The position numbers and the translations under genes were made by a program. A model generated the notes under the pieces. The model was given only the letters and a program-made list of their open reading frames with translations. It was not told where the DNA came from and did not search any database. A stretch of 37,012 nucleotides of DNA from Desulfarculales bacterium UBA702 (GTDB lineage Bacteria > Desulfobacterota > Syntrophobacteria > Syntrophobacterales > Syntrophobacteraceae): positions 6,465 to 43,476 of the forward strand of contig DBMI01000096.1 in assembly GCA_002298165.1 (NCBI GenBank). Direction: 5' to 3'. This document shows positions 1 through 7,642 of this stretch, piece by piece. Within the stretch, counting starts at the first letter, position 1. The number at the start of each line of letters is the position of its first letter.

Positions 1-598
1 AATGAAATCGTTTTTCCGTAACGCTTAATGTCCGGACATCAACAACCACCAGCGATGCCGCCGTCGAGAGTTTCACGTAAGCAGGCAATCCGAGAAATGA
101 GCGTTTGTAGACACAATAGCCGTAAAGGGGAAGACCGGATTGAATTTCACTTTCCATTCGCCTCGTTACCAGAATGAAAGCATCCACCTGGCGGGCCTTC
201 AATACTGCACTTAATTGCGGAGTAACGCGGTCCAGTTTAAAAGGTTCGTACGCCCGGTACTGTGAATCGTACTCAATGGTGGACCCGTAAAATTTGTCCA
301 GACTGGCCTTTACAGCCAAGCACTCATGACCGCTTTGAGTCAGCTTCTCAACTATTGAATTCCTTATGACTTCATCAATGTTCCATGAAACCGGATAATA
401 ACTGTCTTTATTTGTAAGTATGGTAGTGCCGATTAATTTCCAGTGTATCTCATCTCCAAGCATGGAAATAACGGCAACGCTTCGCATTCTTGTTCTCGTA
501 TCAGCAGGAATGGAGGGATTTGACGAACAACCTGCAAGGAGTATAACGGCTAAAGCGAATGATAAGAGTTTGACAGAAAACATTCCGCACGATTTCAT
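1..598 (-). CDS. Putative lipoprotein, partial (3' end outside window)
   Basis: An open frame runs from an ATG at 598 to the window edge with no stop, giving about 199 visible residues. The N-terminus is a lipoprotein signal: basic start, hydrophobic core, then a lipobox LAGC with the lipidated Cys at residue 24, followed by SSN. There is no Asp at +2, so outer-membrane targeting is likely. After it come a strand-like segment (SVAVISMLGDE) and a second such segment (LVVVDVRTLSV) near the edge. I do not recognise the family. A short GGGAG lies 3 nt before the ATG. The stop of the radical SAM gene at 632 is only 33 bp upstream on the same strand, so the two may be co-transcribed. Confidence 0.75.
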   Translation of the reverse strand, partial: MKSCGMFSVKLLSFALAVILLAGCSSNPSIPADTRTRMRSVAVISMLGDEIHWKLIGTTILTNKDSYYPVSWNIDEVIRNSIVEKLTQSGHECLAVKASLDKFYGSTIEYDSQYRAYEPFKLDRVTPQLSAVLKARQVDAFILVTRRMESEIQSGLPLYGYCVYKRSFLGLPAYVKLSTAASLVVVDVRTLSVTEKRFH

Positions 599-631
599 AA
601 TCTCTCCCAAGGCCAGACATTCCGTTGTGAA

Positions 632-1561
632 TTACTTGTTCCTCTCGATTTTCCAATGATTCTTCCCCTGGTACAATCCATTTTCTCTCATGTAAGTTTT
701 TACGGCTTCCAGGTTTTTCTGTTTTTCGAGTGCCCACTGAGGGGCGGCGAGTTCTTTGGGATGGGGGTCGCCGGTAATTCTTTGAATAATCATATCCGGG
801 GGAAGCATGGCCAGGAACTCGCCGGCCGCGGCGGCGTATTCCTCGCGGGTAAGGCATCTGTAAGCCCCCGACCGGTAAAGCTCATCGAGTCTGGTGCCCT
901 TGATTACATAAAGGAGGTGGATTTTTACTCCCTGGATGCCGCAGCGGTCGATGAACCGGGCCGTTTCGAGCATTTCTTCCATGCCTTCTCCCGGAAGTCC
1001 CAGGATAATATGGGCGCACACGGGGATATTCCTTGTCCGGGTGCGTTCGGCCGCATCGACGAAAGCCTCTGCACGGTGGCCTCTGCCGATCAGGTCCAGG
1101 GTCTTGTCGCTCGCTGACTGAAGGCCGTATTCCATCCATATGAGATGCGTTTTCGAAAGGCCCGCCAGGTGGTCCAGAACTTCATCGGAGACACAATCGG
1201 GGCGCGTGCCTATGCTAAGCCCCACAATGTCCGGGTCGGACAGGGCCTCGGCGTATAATGCGGAAAGCCGCTCAAGCGGTGCATAGGTATTGGAAAAAGA
1301 TTGGAAATAAGCGATGAATTTTTGCGCGCCGTATCGTCTGATAAGTCTTCCCTTGGCCGCGGCAATCTGGTCGGCAATAGCCTCGGTTGTGTAAGCGCCG
1401 GTCCCGGAGCCTTTCTCATTGCAATATAAACAGCCGCCTCGTCCAACGGTTCCATCCCGATTAGGGCAGGTAAGGCCCGCATCCAGGGTGATCTTCTGGA
1501 CTCGGCAGCCGAAAAGCTCTCGAAGGTATGAATTGTAATCGTAATAAAGTTTATCGGACAT
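632..1561 (-). CDS. Radical SAM protein, TIGR01212/YhcC family
   Basis: A 309-residue protein, the same length as E. coli YhcC. Three cysteines at residues 32, 44 and 47 (TCPNRDG then GGCLYCN) form a C-x11-C-x2-C pattern. This is the spacing used by the TIGR01212/Elp3-like radical SAM branch to bind a [4Fe-4S] cluster, and differs from the classical Cx3Cx2C. A LPGEGMEEM segment and a VKIHLLYVIKGT segment further on are typical of the family's TIM-barrel. The substrate of this family is not settled, so I assign none. The ATG at 1561 is the natural start. The gene is read leftward, with the lipoprotein gene starting 33 bp after its stop. The family call is confident, the role unknown. Confidence 0.88.
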   Translation of the reverse strand: MSDKLYYDYNSYLRELFGCRVQKITLDAGLTCPNRDGTVGRGGCLYCNEKGSGTGAYTTEAIADQIAAAKGRLIRRYGAQKFIAYFQSFSNTYAPLERLSALYAEALSDPDIVGLSIGTRPDCVSDEVLDHLAGLSKTHLIWMEYGLQSASDKTLDLIGRGHRAEAFVDAAERTRTRNIPVCAHIILGLPGEGMEEMLETARFIDRCGIQGVKIHLLYVIKGTRLDELYRSGAYRCLTREEYAAAAGEFLAMLPPDMIIQRITGDPHPKELAAPQWALEKQKNLEAVKTYMRENGLYQGKNHWKIERNK

Positions 1562-1679
1562 TGCGCTCTAAAATCGTTCCAATCCGCGAATTTTTACTAT
1601 CCTGGATTGTGAATTATCTGTAGTATGGGCTTAGGGTGAAGATGCTTTTCCTAAATAGCTTCGTGATTGCGGGCCAATT

Positions 1680-1779
1680 TTAGATTTTAATCTTCTAATC
1701 TAAACCAACTATTGTGCCGTATACAATAGTAAGCTATTGATGATAGCCGTTCCCAAACGCGCGCCTGCTCAACAGGCGC
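1680..1779. promoter_or_regulatory. Three successive inverted repeats upstream of mnmG
   Basis: The 276-bp gap before mnmG contains three perfect 7-bp inverted repeats in a row: TTAGATT/AATCTAA (1680-1686 and 1697-1703), ACTATTG/CAATAGT (1708-1714 and 1724-1730) and GCGCCTG/CAGGCGC (1761-1767 and 1773-1779, 5-nt loop). None is followed by a T-run, so they do not look like intrinsic terminators. They could be operator sites or a structured leader of mnmG. No clear -10/-35 pair was found. Confidence 0.4.
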
Positions 1780-1837
1780 CCATGAAACGAAACAATGTTT
1801 GGGCGCAGAATAGATTCTATATCATTTTGGTTCTGAG

Positions 1838-3727
1838 ATGGCGGGAAAATACGACGTAATAATTGTTGGAGCGGGGCATGCCGGCTGTGAGGCCGCCCTC
1901 GCGTCGGCGCGGCTTGGCTGCAGGACGCTTGTGCTTTCCATTTATCTGGATACGGTAGCTCACATGCCTTGCTCGCCTTCTATCGGAGGGATCGGCAAGG
2001 GCAACCTGGTTCGTGAGATCGACGCCCTTGGAGGTGAGATGGGCAGGGTGTCGGACCTTACGGCCATCCAGTTCAGATGTCTTAATACCAAAAAAGGTCC
2101 AGCGGTTCGCGGCACTCGAACCCAAAACGACAAAGTGCGCTACCGTACGTCGATGAAGCACCGGATGGAGCTTCAGTCAAACCTCGAACTGAAGCAGGCG
2201 ATGGTAGAATCGCTTCTGGTGGAGCACGGCAGGGTAACCGGCATTCTCGACCAGCACGGGATGTTTTATGAAGCTCCCGCGGTGGTGCTGGCAACCGGAA
2301 CCTTTCTGCACGGACTCATCCACATCGGCAAGTGCAGGATTCAATCGGGCAGGGCGGGAGAATTTCCTTCCAATGCTCTTGCCGACCAGTTAAACGGTCT
2401 CGGGTTCATTCTCGGAAGGATGAAGACGGGCACCCCCGCAAGAATCCAGAGGCGGAGCATCGACTTCTCGCTTTTCAAAGAACAATCCGGAGATCTGAAC
2501 CCGAAGCCTTTTTCCCTGTTCACTGATAAAATCGAGCTTCCCCAGGTCCCATGCCATATCGGGCGAACAAGCGAGCGCACCCATGAACTCATCCGCCGCA
2601 ACATAAGCCTTTCACCTCTTTATAACGGCAGCATCCAGGGTGTTTCCGCCCGCTATTGCCCCTCGCTTGAAGACAAGGTCATAAAATTTCCTCATAAGGA
2701 CTTCCACCAGATAATCCTTGAGCCCGAGGGACTCGATACCGAGGAAGTATACGCAAGCGGGACGGGTAATTCACTTCCGGCGGAAATTCAACTCCAGCTT
2801 ATTCATTCGGTCCCCGGTCTTGAGTTCGCCGAGGTTATGCGCCCGGCGTATGCAATAGAATATGATTTTGTTCAGCCTACTCAGTTATATCCGACACTTG
2901 AAACCAAACCGGTCGAAGGGCTTTTTTTCGCCGGCCAGATAAACGGCACGTCGGGTTACGAGGAAGCGGCAGCACAGGGGCTTTGGGCGGGCATAAATGC
3001 CGCGCTGAAGGTGCAAAATAGAAAACCATTTATACTGGATCGCTCTGAGGCGTATATAGGCGTAATGGTAGACGACCTGGTTACAAAAGGCACCAATGAG
3101 CCTTATCGCATATTTACTTCAAGGTCCGAATACAGGCTCCTGCTGAGGGAGGATAACGCTGACCTGCGGCTGCTTGAAAAGGCCTACGAGCTGGGTTTGC
3201 ACCCGGTAGAGGTATACCGTGAGCTTGTAGATCGCAGAAAGGCGGTTGGCGCTGAAATTGAGCGGCTGCGCAGGACTTTTGTGCGGCCTTCCGTCAGGGC
3301 TAATGAAATACTTGCCGCGAAAGGCTCAAATCCTCTTGAAGAAGCGTCTTCATTAGACAAGCTGCTTAAACGTCCGGAACTCTCATATACAGATATTGAA
3401 CAACTCGATTCCTCGTCGCTTGACCTTTCGGAGCGTACCAGGGAGCAGGTGGAAATCGAGTGCAAGTATGAGGGATACCTGAGGCGCCAGGAGGCCGAAG
3501 TCGCTAAATTCAGGCAAATGGAAGGGATGCTTATCCCTGCTGATTTTCCTTATGTCCGTGTACCGGGTTTATCAAATGAGGTAAGGCAAAAACTGGATGA
3601 AGTTCGTCCTCTGTCGCTGGGGCAGGCGTCAAGGATTCCGGGAATTACACCGGCGGCAATTTCAGTTTTATTAGTATATCTCAAGAGATTTCGCGAACAG
3701 GCATCAAACGTGGAAAGTGCTGCTTAA
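1838..3727 (+). CDS. mnmG: tRNA uridine-5-carboxymethylaminomethyl modification enzyme MnmG (GidA)
   Basis: A 629-residue FAD- and NADH-dependent protein which, with the GTPase MnmE, places the carboxymethylaminomethyl group on the wobble U34 of certain tRNAs, in the cytoplasm. Visible signs: the dinucleotide-binding GAGHAGCEAA at residues 11-20, HMPCSPSIGG with Cys45, GRMKTGTPAR near 193-202, the second conserved Cys at 274 (ARYCPSLEDK) and FAGQINGTSGYEE near 365. Length matches the family (about 620-630). The ATG at 1838 starts the canonical YDVIIVGAG N-terminus, although the sequence before it has no strong Shine-Dalgarno. mnmE and the often adjacent rsmG are not in the window, so the gene stands alone here with the perR-like gene 122 bp downstream. 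Confidence 0.97.
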   Translation: MAGKYDVIIVGAGHAGCEAALASARLGCRTLVLSIYLDTVAHMPCSPSIGGIGKGNLVREIDALGGEMGRVSDLTAIQFRCLNTKKGPAVRGTRTQNDKVRYRTSMKHRMELQSNLELKQAMVESLLVEHGRVTGILDQHGMFYEAPAVVLATGTFLHGLIHIGKCRIQSGRAGEFPSNALADQLNGLGFILGRMKTGTPARIQRRSIDFSLFKEQSGDLNPKPFSLFTDKIELPQVPCHIGRTSERTHELIRRNISLSPLYNGSIQGVSARYCPSLEDKVIKFPHKDFHQIILEPEGLDTEEVYASGTGNSLPAEIQLQLIHSVPGLEFAEVMRPAYAIEYDFVQPTQLYPTLETKPVEGLFFAGQINGTSGYEEAAAQGLWAGINAALKVQNRKPFILDRSEAYIGVMVDDLVTKGTNEPYRIFTSRSEYRLLLREDNADLRLLEKAYELGLHPVEVYRELVDRRKAVGAEIERLRRTFVRPSVRANEILAAKGSNPLEEASSLDKLLKRPELSYTDIEQLDSSSLDLSERTREQVEIECKYEGYLRRQEAEVAKFRQMEGMLIPADFPYVRVPGLSNEVRQKLDEVRPLSLGQASRIPGITPAAISVLLVYLKRFREQASNVESAA

Positions 3728-3744
3728 AAAATACACATTATCAG

Positions 3745-3783
3745 AAGATTAATCTTGCGCGAATCCTTCTTTATGTATAGGAT
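3745..3783 (+). promoter_or_regulatory. Possible promoter with overlapping palindrome before the perR-like gene
   Basis: A perfect 12-bp palindrome, AAGATTAATCTT, occupies 3745-3756. It overlaps a weak -35 (TTGCGC, 3755-3760) that is 17 bp from a -10-like TAGGAT (3778-3783). An ATTATCA half-site, matching one arm of the Fur 7-1-7 box, lies just upstream at 3737-3743. Autoregulation is common for PerR/Fur genes and this would be a sensible operator position, but the -35 and -10 matches are weak. Confidence 0.35.
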
Positions 3784-3849
3784 AGGTTAGTATTATTCTG
3801 CTGACCGCTCTCTCAAACTGATCCGAACGTCCAAAAGAGGAAAGAGTAA

Positions 3850-4281
3850 ATGGAGGGGAAAAACGATAAGGATTTCATTGCTACCCTGCGCGATCACGGA
3901 TTGCAGGTAACCTACCAGCGGCTGGCTATCTACCAGGCCCTCTACTTTACCCAGGAACACCCAAGCGCCGAAACGATTTATCAGCAGGTCAAAAAACGCT
4001 TTCCAATGATCTCACTCGGAACGGTCTACAAGACTCTGGAAAAATTCTATGAGGTCGGACTGATCCAGAAGGTGAGCCCGGTTACAGAAGTGGCCCGATA
4101 CGACGCAAAGATGGGGTCTCACCACCATCTGGTATGTCTTGACTGCCAGTCGATTCAGGACGCCGATGAGATGGTTGGGGAACAGCGGATCGCGCTTCCC
4201 GAAAAAAATGGCTTTCAAGTAGTCAGGCAACAGGTTGTTCTCCAGGGCTACTGCCCCGCCTGCAAACCTGGCAACTCCTGA
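3850..4281 (+). CDS. Fur-family transcriptional regulator, PerR-like
   Basis: A 143-residue cytoplasmic DNA-binding regulator. A winged-helix domain (about residues 10-80, with SLGTVYKTLEKF as recognition region) is followed by a metal-binding dimerisation domain. The positions equivalent to the PerR regulatory metal site are all present at the same numbering as Bacillus PerR: His37, Asp85, His91, His93 and Asp104. The structural zinc cysteines are Cys96/Cys99 (CLDC) and Cys135/Cys138 (CPAC). Asp at 104, where Fur has Glu, argues for peroxide sensing by iron-catalysed His oxidation over plain iron sensing. The SD is GAGGAAAGAG just before the ATG. No rubrerythrin, catalase or peroxiredoxin gene is adjacent, so its targets are elsewhere. 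The assignment between PerR and Fur is inference from these residues. Confidence 0.88.
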   Translation: MEGKNDKDFIATLRDHGLQVTYQRLAIYQALYFTQEHPSAETIYQQVKKRFPMISLGTVYKTLEKFYEVGLIQKVSPVTEVARYDAKMGSHHHLVCLDCQSIQDADEMVGEQRIALPEKNGFQVVRQQVVLQGYCPACKPGNS

Positions 4282-4762
4282 GCGTCACCAAGGCCCTGGA
4301 TCACCCGCTTGGCCATCCTTTATAGTCCTGCTTTCGATGAGAAGAGAGTTGAGTTGTATCTGTCCAATCCCGCGACCGTGGGCTTCATCAGTCGAAAATA
4401 CGCCCGCAAATGCCAGGTTGCGCCAAATTTCCACTTTTTTCATCTTGAGCAGCATTCGAGAGTATGTTAAGGATTGGCGATTGCCCACGTTCTGGAATTC
4501 CTCTTACTGGTTTTCAATTTAGCGTTCCTCTTGAGCCCATGAACTGAAGGGAGCAATCGAAGTCATTTCGGCTGATATGTATAACTATCCATAAGCACGC
4601 CGAGTTATAGACTTCTTTCTCTATTTTCCAATAGGCATCCCGTATTTTGCCGGATGCCGCAAAATCATTAGTAAAAGGCCAGTCAGGAGAAACACGGCAG
4701 TAATTCATCTCCCACCATTATTCTCTAAAATCCGTATCGATTGCGAACGGAAGGAGGACGCA
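4282..4762. other. Gene-free stretch between the perR-like gene and etfB
   Basis: About 480 bp. Two minus-strand frames of 60-70 codons (4285-4488 and 4514-4708) are open, but neither has a recognisable motif or a good ribosome binding site. No clear terminator for the regulator gene was found. The last 15 bp contain the AAGGAGG Shine-Dalgarno of etfB (4751-4757). It may be the debris of an older gene; nothing else is supported. Confidence 0.5.
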
Positions 4763-5560
4763 GTGAACATTGTCGTCATAATCAAGCAGACGCCGGATAC
4801 TGAGACAGTTATTCGGCTGGCGCCGGACAACAAGCGCATAGTCACCTCGGACATCAAATGGATCATTAATCCCTACGACGAATTCGCCATTGAAGCCGCC
4901 CTGCGCCTCAAGGAAAAACACGGGGGGACGGTAACCGTCATTAGTTTCGGTGCCCAGAGGGTTGTTGAGGCGCTAAGGACCGCTCTTGCGATGGGAGCGG
5001 ACGACGCTGTGCTGATCGACGATCCGCAAATGAGAGATGCCGATTTCCTGCGCGTAACCAGGGCCCTTGTTGCCGCCGCAAAGGAGAAAAATCCCGATGT
5101 AATCTTCATCGGATCGCGAACGGTTGACTACGACCAGGGGCAGCGCGGCGCAATTCTTGCCGAGATGCTGGGATGGCCCCATTTTGCGCTTGCCATTTCA
5201 ATCGAATCCGATGGGAAGGATATTACGATAGAGCGGCCGATCGAGGGTGGCAAGGTTACATTGAAGGCGCCCCTGCCGGTACTGGTTACCTTTGGTGGCT
5301 CTCACGCGGTATGGAATCCCCGATATGCATCTTTGCCTGGTATCATGAAGGCCAAGAAAAAACCTCTCGCCGTGAAGAAACTCACGGATCTTGGTCTCGA
5401 CCCCGCCGACTTTTCTCCCGATCAGGCGAGAATCCGGATAACTTCGCTCGAATTGCCACCTCAACGCAAGGCCGGCAAGATAGTCGACGGAGGGCTGGAT
5501 ACTTCCGGCAAGGCAAAGGAACTCGTAAAGCTGCTGCGTGAAGAAGCCAGAGTGATCTGA
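4763..5560 (+). CDS. etfB: Electron transfer flavoprotein subunit beta
   Basis: A 265-residue subunit of the soluble EtfAB heterodimer, which carries electrons between flavin dehydrogenases (for example acyl-CoA dehydrogenases) and the membrane quinone or ferredoxin pool. Visible signs: the N-terminal strand NIVVIIKQTPDTE, then WIINPYDEFAIEAALRL, MALGADDAVLIDDP, and the long beta-subunit signature beginning VIFIGSRTVDYDQGQ near residue 113 and continuing to LGWPHFA. The start is a GTG at 4763, chosen because a perfect AAGGAGG lies 5 nt upstream and the protein then begins at the canonical first strand. etfA starts 16 bp after its stop, so the pair is an operon. No dehydrogenase or ETF-quinone oxidoreductase is adjacent, so whether this is a bifurcating ETF cannot be told from context. 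Confidence 0.96.
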   Translation: MNIVVIIKQTPDTETVIRLAPDNKRIVTSDIKWIINPYDEFAIEAALRLKEKHGGTVTVISFGAQRVVEALRTALAMGADDAVLIDDPQMRDADFLRVTRALVAAAKEKNPDVIFIGSRTVDYDQGQRGAILAEMLGWPHFALAISIESDGKDITIERPIEGGKVTLKAPLPVLVTFGGSHAVWNPRYASLPGIMKAKKKPLAVKKLTDLGLDPADFSPDQARIRITSLELPPQRKAGKIVDGGLDTSGKAKELVKLLREEARVI

Positions 5561-5576
5561 GAGAGGAGTCGGTACA

Positions 5577-6563
5577 ATGGCAAAGGATGTTTGCATAATT
5601 ACGGAATATCGTAACGGAGACTTTCGCCGCGTGACCCATGAGGTAGCGAGCGAGGGGAGAAGGATAGCTGATGCCCTGGGAACGGGGCTTGTGGCGATTG
5701 CGCTTGGATCCGGCATTTCCGCGAAGGCCGCCGACCTTGGCAAGTATGGGGTCGACAAGGTCTATGTAGTCGATGATCCGGCCCTTGAATATTATCTGGC
5801 GGGCGTATTTGTCCCGGTCATCGCCGAGGTCATCAAGCAGCTTGATCCCGCGGCTGTCCTGCTTCCGGCATCCGTGGACGGCAGGGACCTCGGGGCGCGC
5901 CTCGGCGCACGAATAAATGTCACGCTCCTCCAGGACGTTATCGAGGTTGTTGTGGGCGACGATGGCAGGATAAAGGCAAGATGGCCCATGTTTGCAGGAA
6001 AATGCTTTGCATGGTGCGAGTGGGCGGATGGTGTTCCACCGTTGCTCTCGATCCGTCCCAATATAATGCAGACCCAGCTTCTCGATGAAAACAGGAAGGC
6101 TGAAATCGAACAGGCCAGCGCCCCTATACCAAAGCCCAGGGCGAGTGTATTGAAATATGAACTCGATACCTCCGGGAAGGTCGAACTCACTGAGGCGGAA
6201 ATAATCATTTCGGGTGGCAGGGGAATGAAGGATGCCTCCAATTACGCCATGCTCGAAGAATTGGCGGCGCAGCTGGGCGCGGCTGTTGGCGCTTCGCGCG
6301 CCGCGGTGGATTCCGGCTGGCGCCCGCACTCGGACCAGGTGGGACAGACGGGCAAGGTCGTGAACCCCAATCTCTATATCGCAGTGGGAATATCCGGAGC
6401 TATCCAGCACCTTGCCGGCATGGGCTATTCAAAATACATTGTCGCGGTAAATAAGGATTCAGATGCACCGATCTTCAGCAAGGCCGATTACGGGATAATT
6501 GAGGATCTTTTCAATTTCTTACCGGCACTTACCGAAGAAATTAAAAATCTCAAGAACTCCTGA
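5577..6563 (+). CDS. etfA: Electron transfer flavoprotein subunit alpha
   Basis: A 328-residue FAD-carrying partner of EtfB. The N-terminal half is the Rossmann-like domain I. The C-terminal FAD domain begins with GGRGMKDASNYAMLEELA (about residue 213) and contains SRAAVDSGW, GQTGKVVNPNLYIA and VGISGAIQHLAGMG, matching the ETF-alpha signature, then VAVNKDSDAPIFSKADYGI. Length is normal for the family (310-330). The ATG at 5577 is preceded by GAGAGGAG. It shares a transcript with etfB (16-bp gap), and transcription most likely ends at the hairpin at 6638-6676. Confidence 0.96.
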   Translation: MAKDVCIITEYRNGDFRRVTHEVASEGRRIADALGTGLVAIALGSGISAKAADLGKYGVDKVYVVDDPALEYYLAGVFVPVIAEVIKQLDPAAVLLPASVDGRDLGARLGARINVTLLQDVIEVVVGDDGRIKARWPMFAGKCFAWCEWADGVPPLLSIRPNIMQTQLLDENRKAEIEQASAPIPKPRASVLKYELDTSGKVELTEAEIIISGGRGMKDASNYAMLEELAAQLGAAVGASRAAVDSGWRPHSDQVGQTGKVVNPNLYIAVGISGAIQHLAGMGYSKYIVAVNKDSDAPIFSKADYGIIEDLFNFLPALTEEIKNLKNS

Positions 6564-6637
6564 TCAATTTATTATTGCGGGCCGAGTGATTGATTTTATC
6601 TGGCTCTGGAACTCAATTACCACGATTTAATGCACCC

Positions 6638-6676
6638 AAAGGGTGGGCAGGGCTTTTAAGCATGCTCACCCTTTTT
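6638..6676 (+). terminator. Rho-independent terminator of etfBA
   Basis: A 12-bp stem with one G-T wobble (6638-6649 pairs with 6663-6674), a 13-nt loop, and the T-run TTTTT that overlaps the stem end. It lies 75 bp after the etfA stop. Confidence 0.75.
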
Positions 6677-6784
6677 CTTGCCCCGCCTTCACGGGTCCAT
6701 TCCTCATCTATGCTCACTGGTGATAGTCACGAGCAATGCTTAATTAAGAAGGATACTTTATCGATCCAGATTGGAGGTACCCCT

Positions 6785-6943
6785 ATGAGAAAAGATTGCG
6801 TTTATGAGGGCAAATGCTACTCGCATGGTGCAGCCCTTGCCGTCTCTGGCGAAGACATGGTCTGCAACGACGGAAATTGGGAGAAAGAGCTTGCCAAGCC
6901 CGGTCTCACCATTGCGCCGGGCGAGAATTTATCGGAACTTTAA
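6785..6943 (+). CDS. Small Cys-containing protein, DUF1496-like
   Basis: A 52-residue protein that starts at an ATG 7 nt after a good GGAGG. It reads DCVYEGKCYSHGAALAVSGE then MVCNDGNWE, with three cysteines. The CVYEGK-YS-GA pattern recalls the small DUF1496 proteins, whose function is unknown. There is no signal peptide or membrane segment. A longer in-frame extension upstream begins inside the etf terminator region and lacks a ribosome binding site, so I use the internal start. It sits alone between two terminator hairpins (6638-6676 and 7050-7086) and thus looks like an independent small gene. I am fairly sure it is translated, unsure of the family. Confidence 0.6.
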   Translation: MRKDCVYEGKCYSHGAALAVSGEDMVCNDGNWEKELAKPGLTIAPGENLSEL

Positions 6944-7321
6944 AAATATCCCACAGACCGGATCCTGGTTTGGGGGCGGTTGAATCGATCTGCCGGATAA
7001 CCGGCCTTAACATTGCAGGACAGACTATTTTTTAGGGTTTTTACAACTAAATCAGGCCGTGGCAATTTGACGCCGTCGGCCTGATTGTTTGTGCTTGACA
7101 TTTTGTGGCAGTTGTGTCTTGCTGATTCGTAATCGGGGCAGGCTATCGATCGACACCTCCGCATAATGGCATAGATCGCACCCTTCGAGCAGCGATACCC
7201 CGAATCAGCTTGATCGCCTCAGACTCGATTTCGCTTGTAGCCACTGCGCAACTTTCCGCACATGCGGCCTGGGTTGTCTCGCGACTCTCCCTGCCTGCCC
7301 CGTCACCCTGCTTTGCCGCAA
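6944..7321. other. Gene-free stretch before the transposase remnant
   Basis: About 380 bp. It holds the terminator-like hairpin at 7050-7086. A 66-codon minus-strand frame at 7143-7343 has no recognisable motif. The last part may be degenerate 5' sequence of the transposase remnant that follows, but I could not restore a frame. Confidence 0.4.
7050..7086 (+). terminator. Terminator-like hairpin after the small DUF1496-like gene
   Basis: A perfect 10-bp stem, AATCAGGCCG with CGGCCTGATT (7050-7059 and 7077-7086), with a 17-nt loop and GTTTGTG following. The T-tract is imperfect, so termination may be weak. It lies about 100 bp after the stop at 6943. Confidence 0.5.
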
Positions 7322-7546
7322 TATGAATTTGTGGTAATGCCAAACCATTTTCACGGAATTATCATCGTTAGCGCAGGCGCAAATATTTTGGGGGAAAATA
7401 TTTCAGGGGCAAAAAATCTTTTGCCCCTACCATCCCCGCAATCGAACGGCACGTCACAATTGAAACATGGCACGTCCGGAACTATTGGATCAATTGTTCG
7501 TGGATTCAAAACTGGTGTTACCAAATGGTTTCGAGCCAATGTTTAA
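7322..7546 (+). pseudogene. REP-associated tyrosine transposase (RAYT, Y1_Tnp) remnant
   Basis: The frame reads YEFVVMPNHFHGIIIV, the HUH motif region of IS200/RAYT-type Y1 transposases (the HFH pair binds the metal). About 30 residues later comes SGTIGSIVRGFKTGVTKWFR, matching the RAYT segment after the variable insert. The N-terminal part is missing. So is the C-terminal part that would carry the catalytic Tyr helix: a stop follows at 7544-7546. I call it a decayed copy of about 75 codons. It lies immediately beyond the 3' end of prfA. REP-like hairpins lie inside it, and REP-like inverted pairs occur at 17128-17590, as expected for a genome that has had RAYT/REP elements. Confidence 0.75.
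7381..7428. repeat. Pair of perfect hairpins (REP-like) inside the RAYT remnant
   Basis: AAATATTTT/AAAATATTT (7381-7389 and 7395-7403, 5-nt GGGGG loop) is followed after one base by AGGGGCAAAA/TTTTGCCCCT (7405-7414 and 7419-7428, loop AATC). Both stems are perfect. They fall in the length-variable insert of the RAYT reading frame. Confidence 0.7.
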
Positions 7547-7642
7547 GCGATAGTATTGTCTCGCCTATATCATCTGGAAGTAAAGCGGATTTGGTCTGAC
7601 GATGGTTCCTGAGAAATTGCCCCTCATAGTGTGGGGTCCGCA

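Noticed and set aside
4285..4708. Two 64-67 codon minus-strand frames after the perR-like gene
   Set aside because: No motif or ribosome binding site; could be remnants but cannot be named.
5382..6410. A 342-codon minus-strand frame across etfB and etfA
   Set aside because: It lies antisense to two certain genes with strong motifs and spans their junction; no domain is recognisable.
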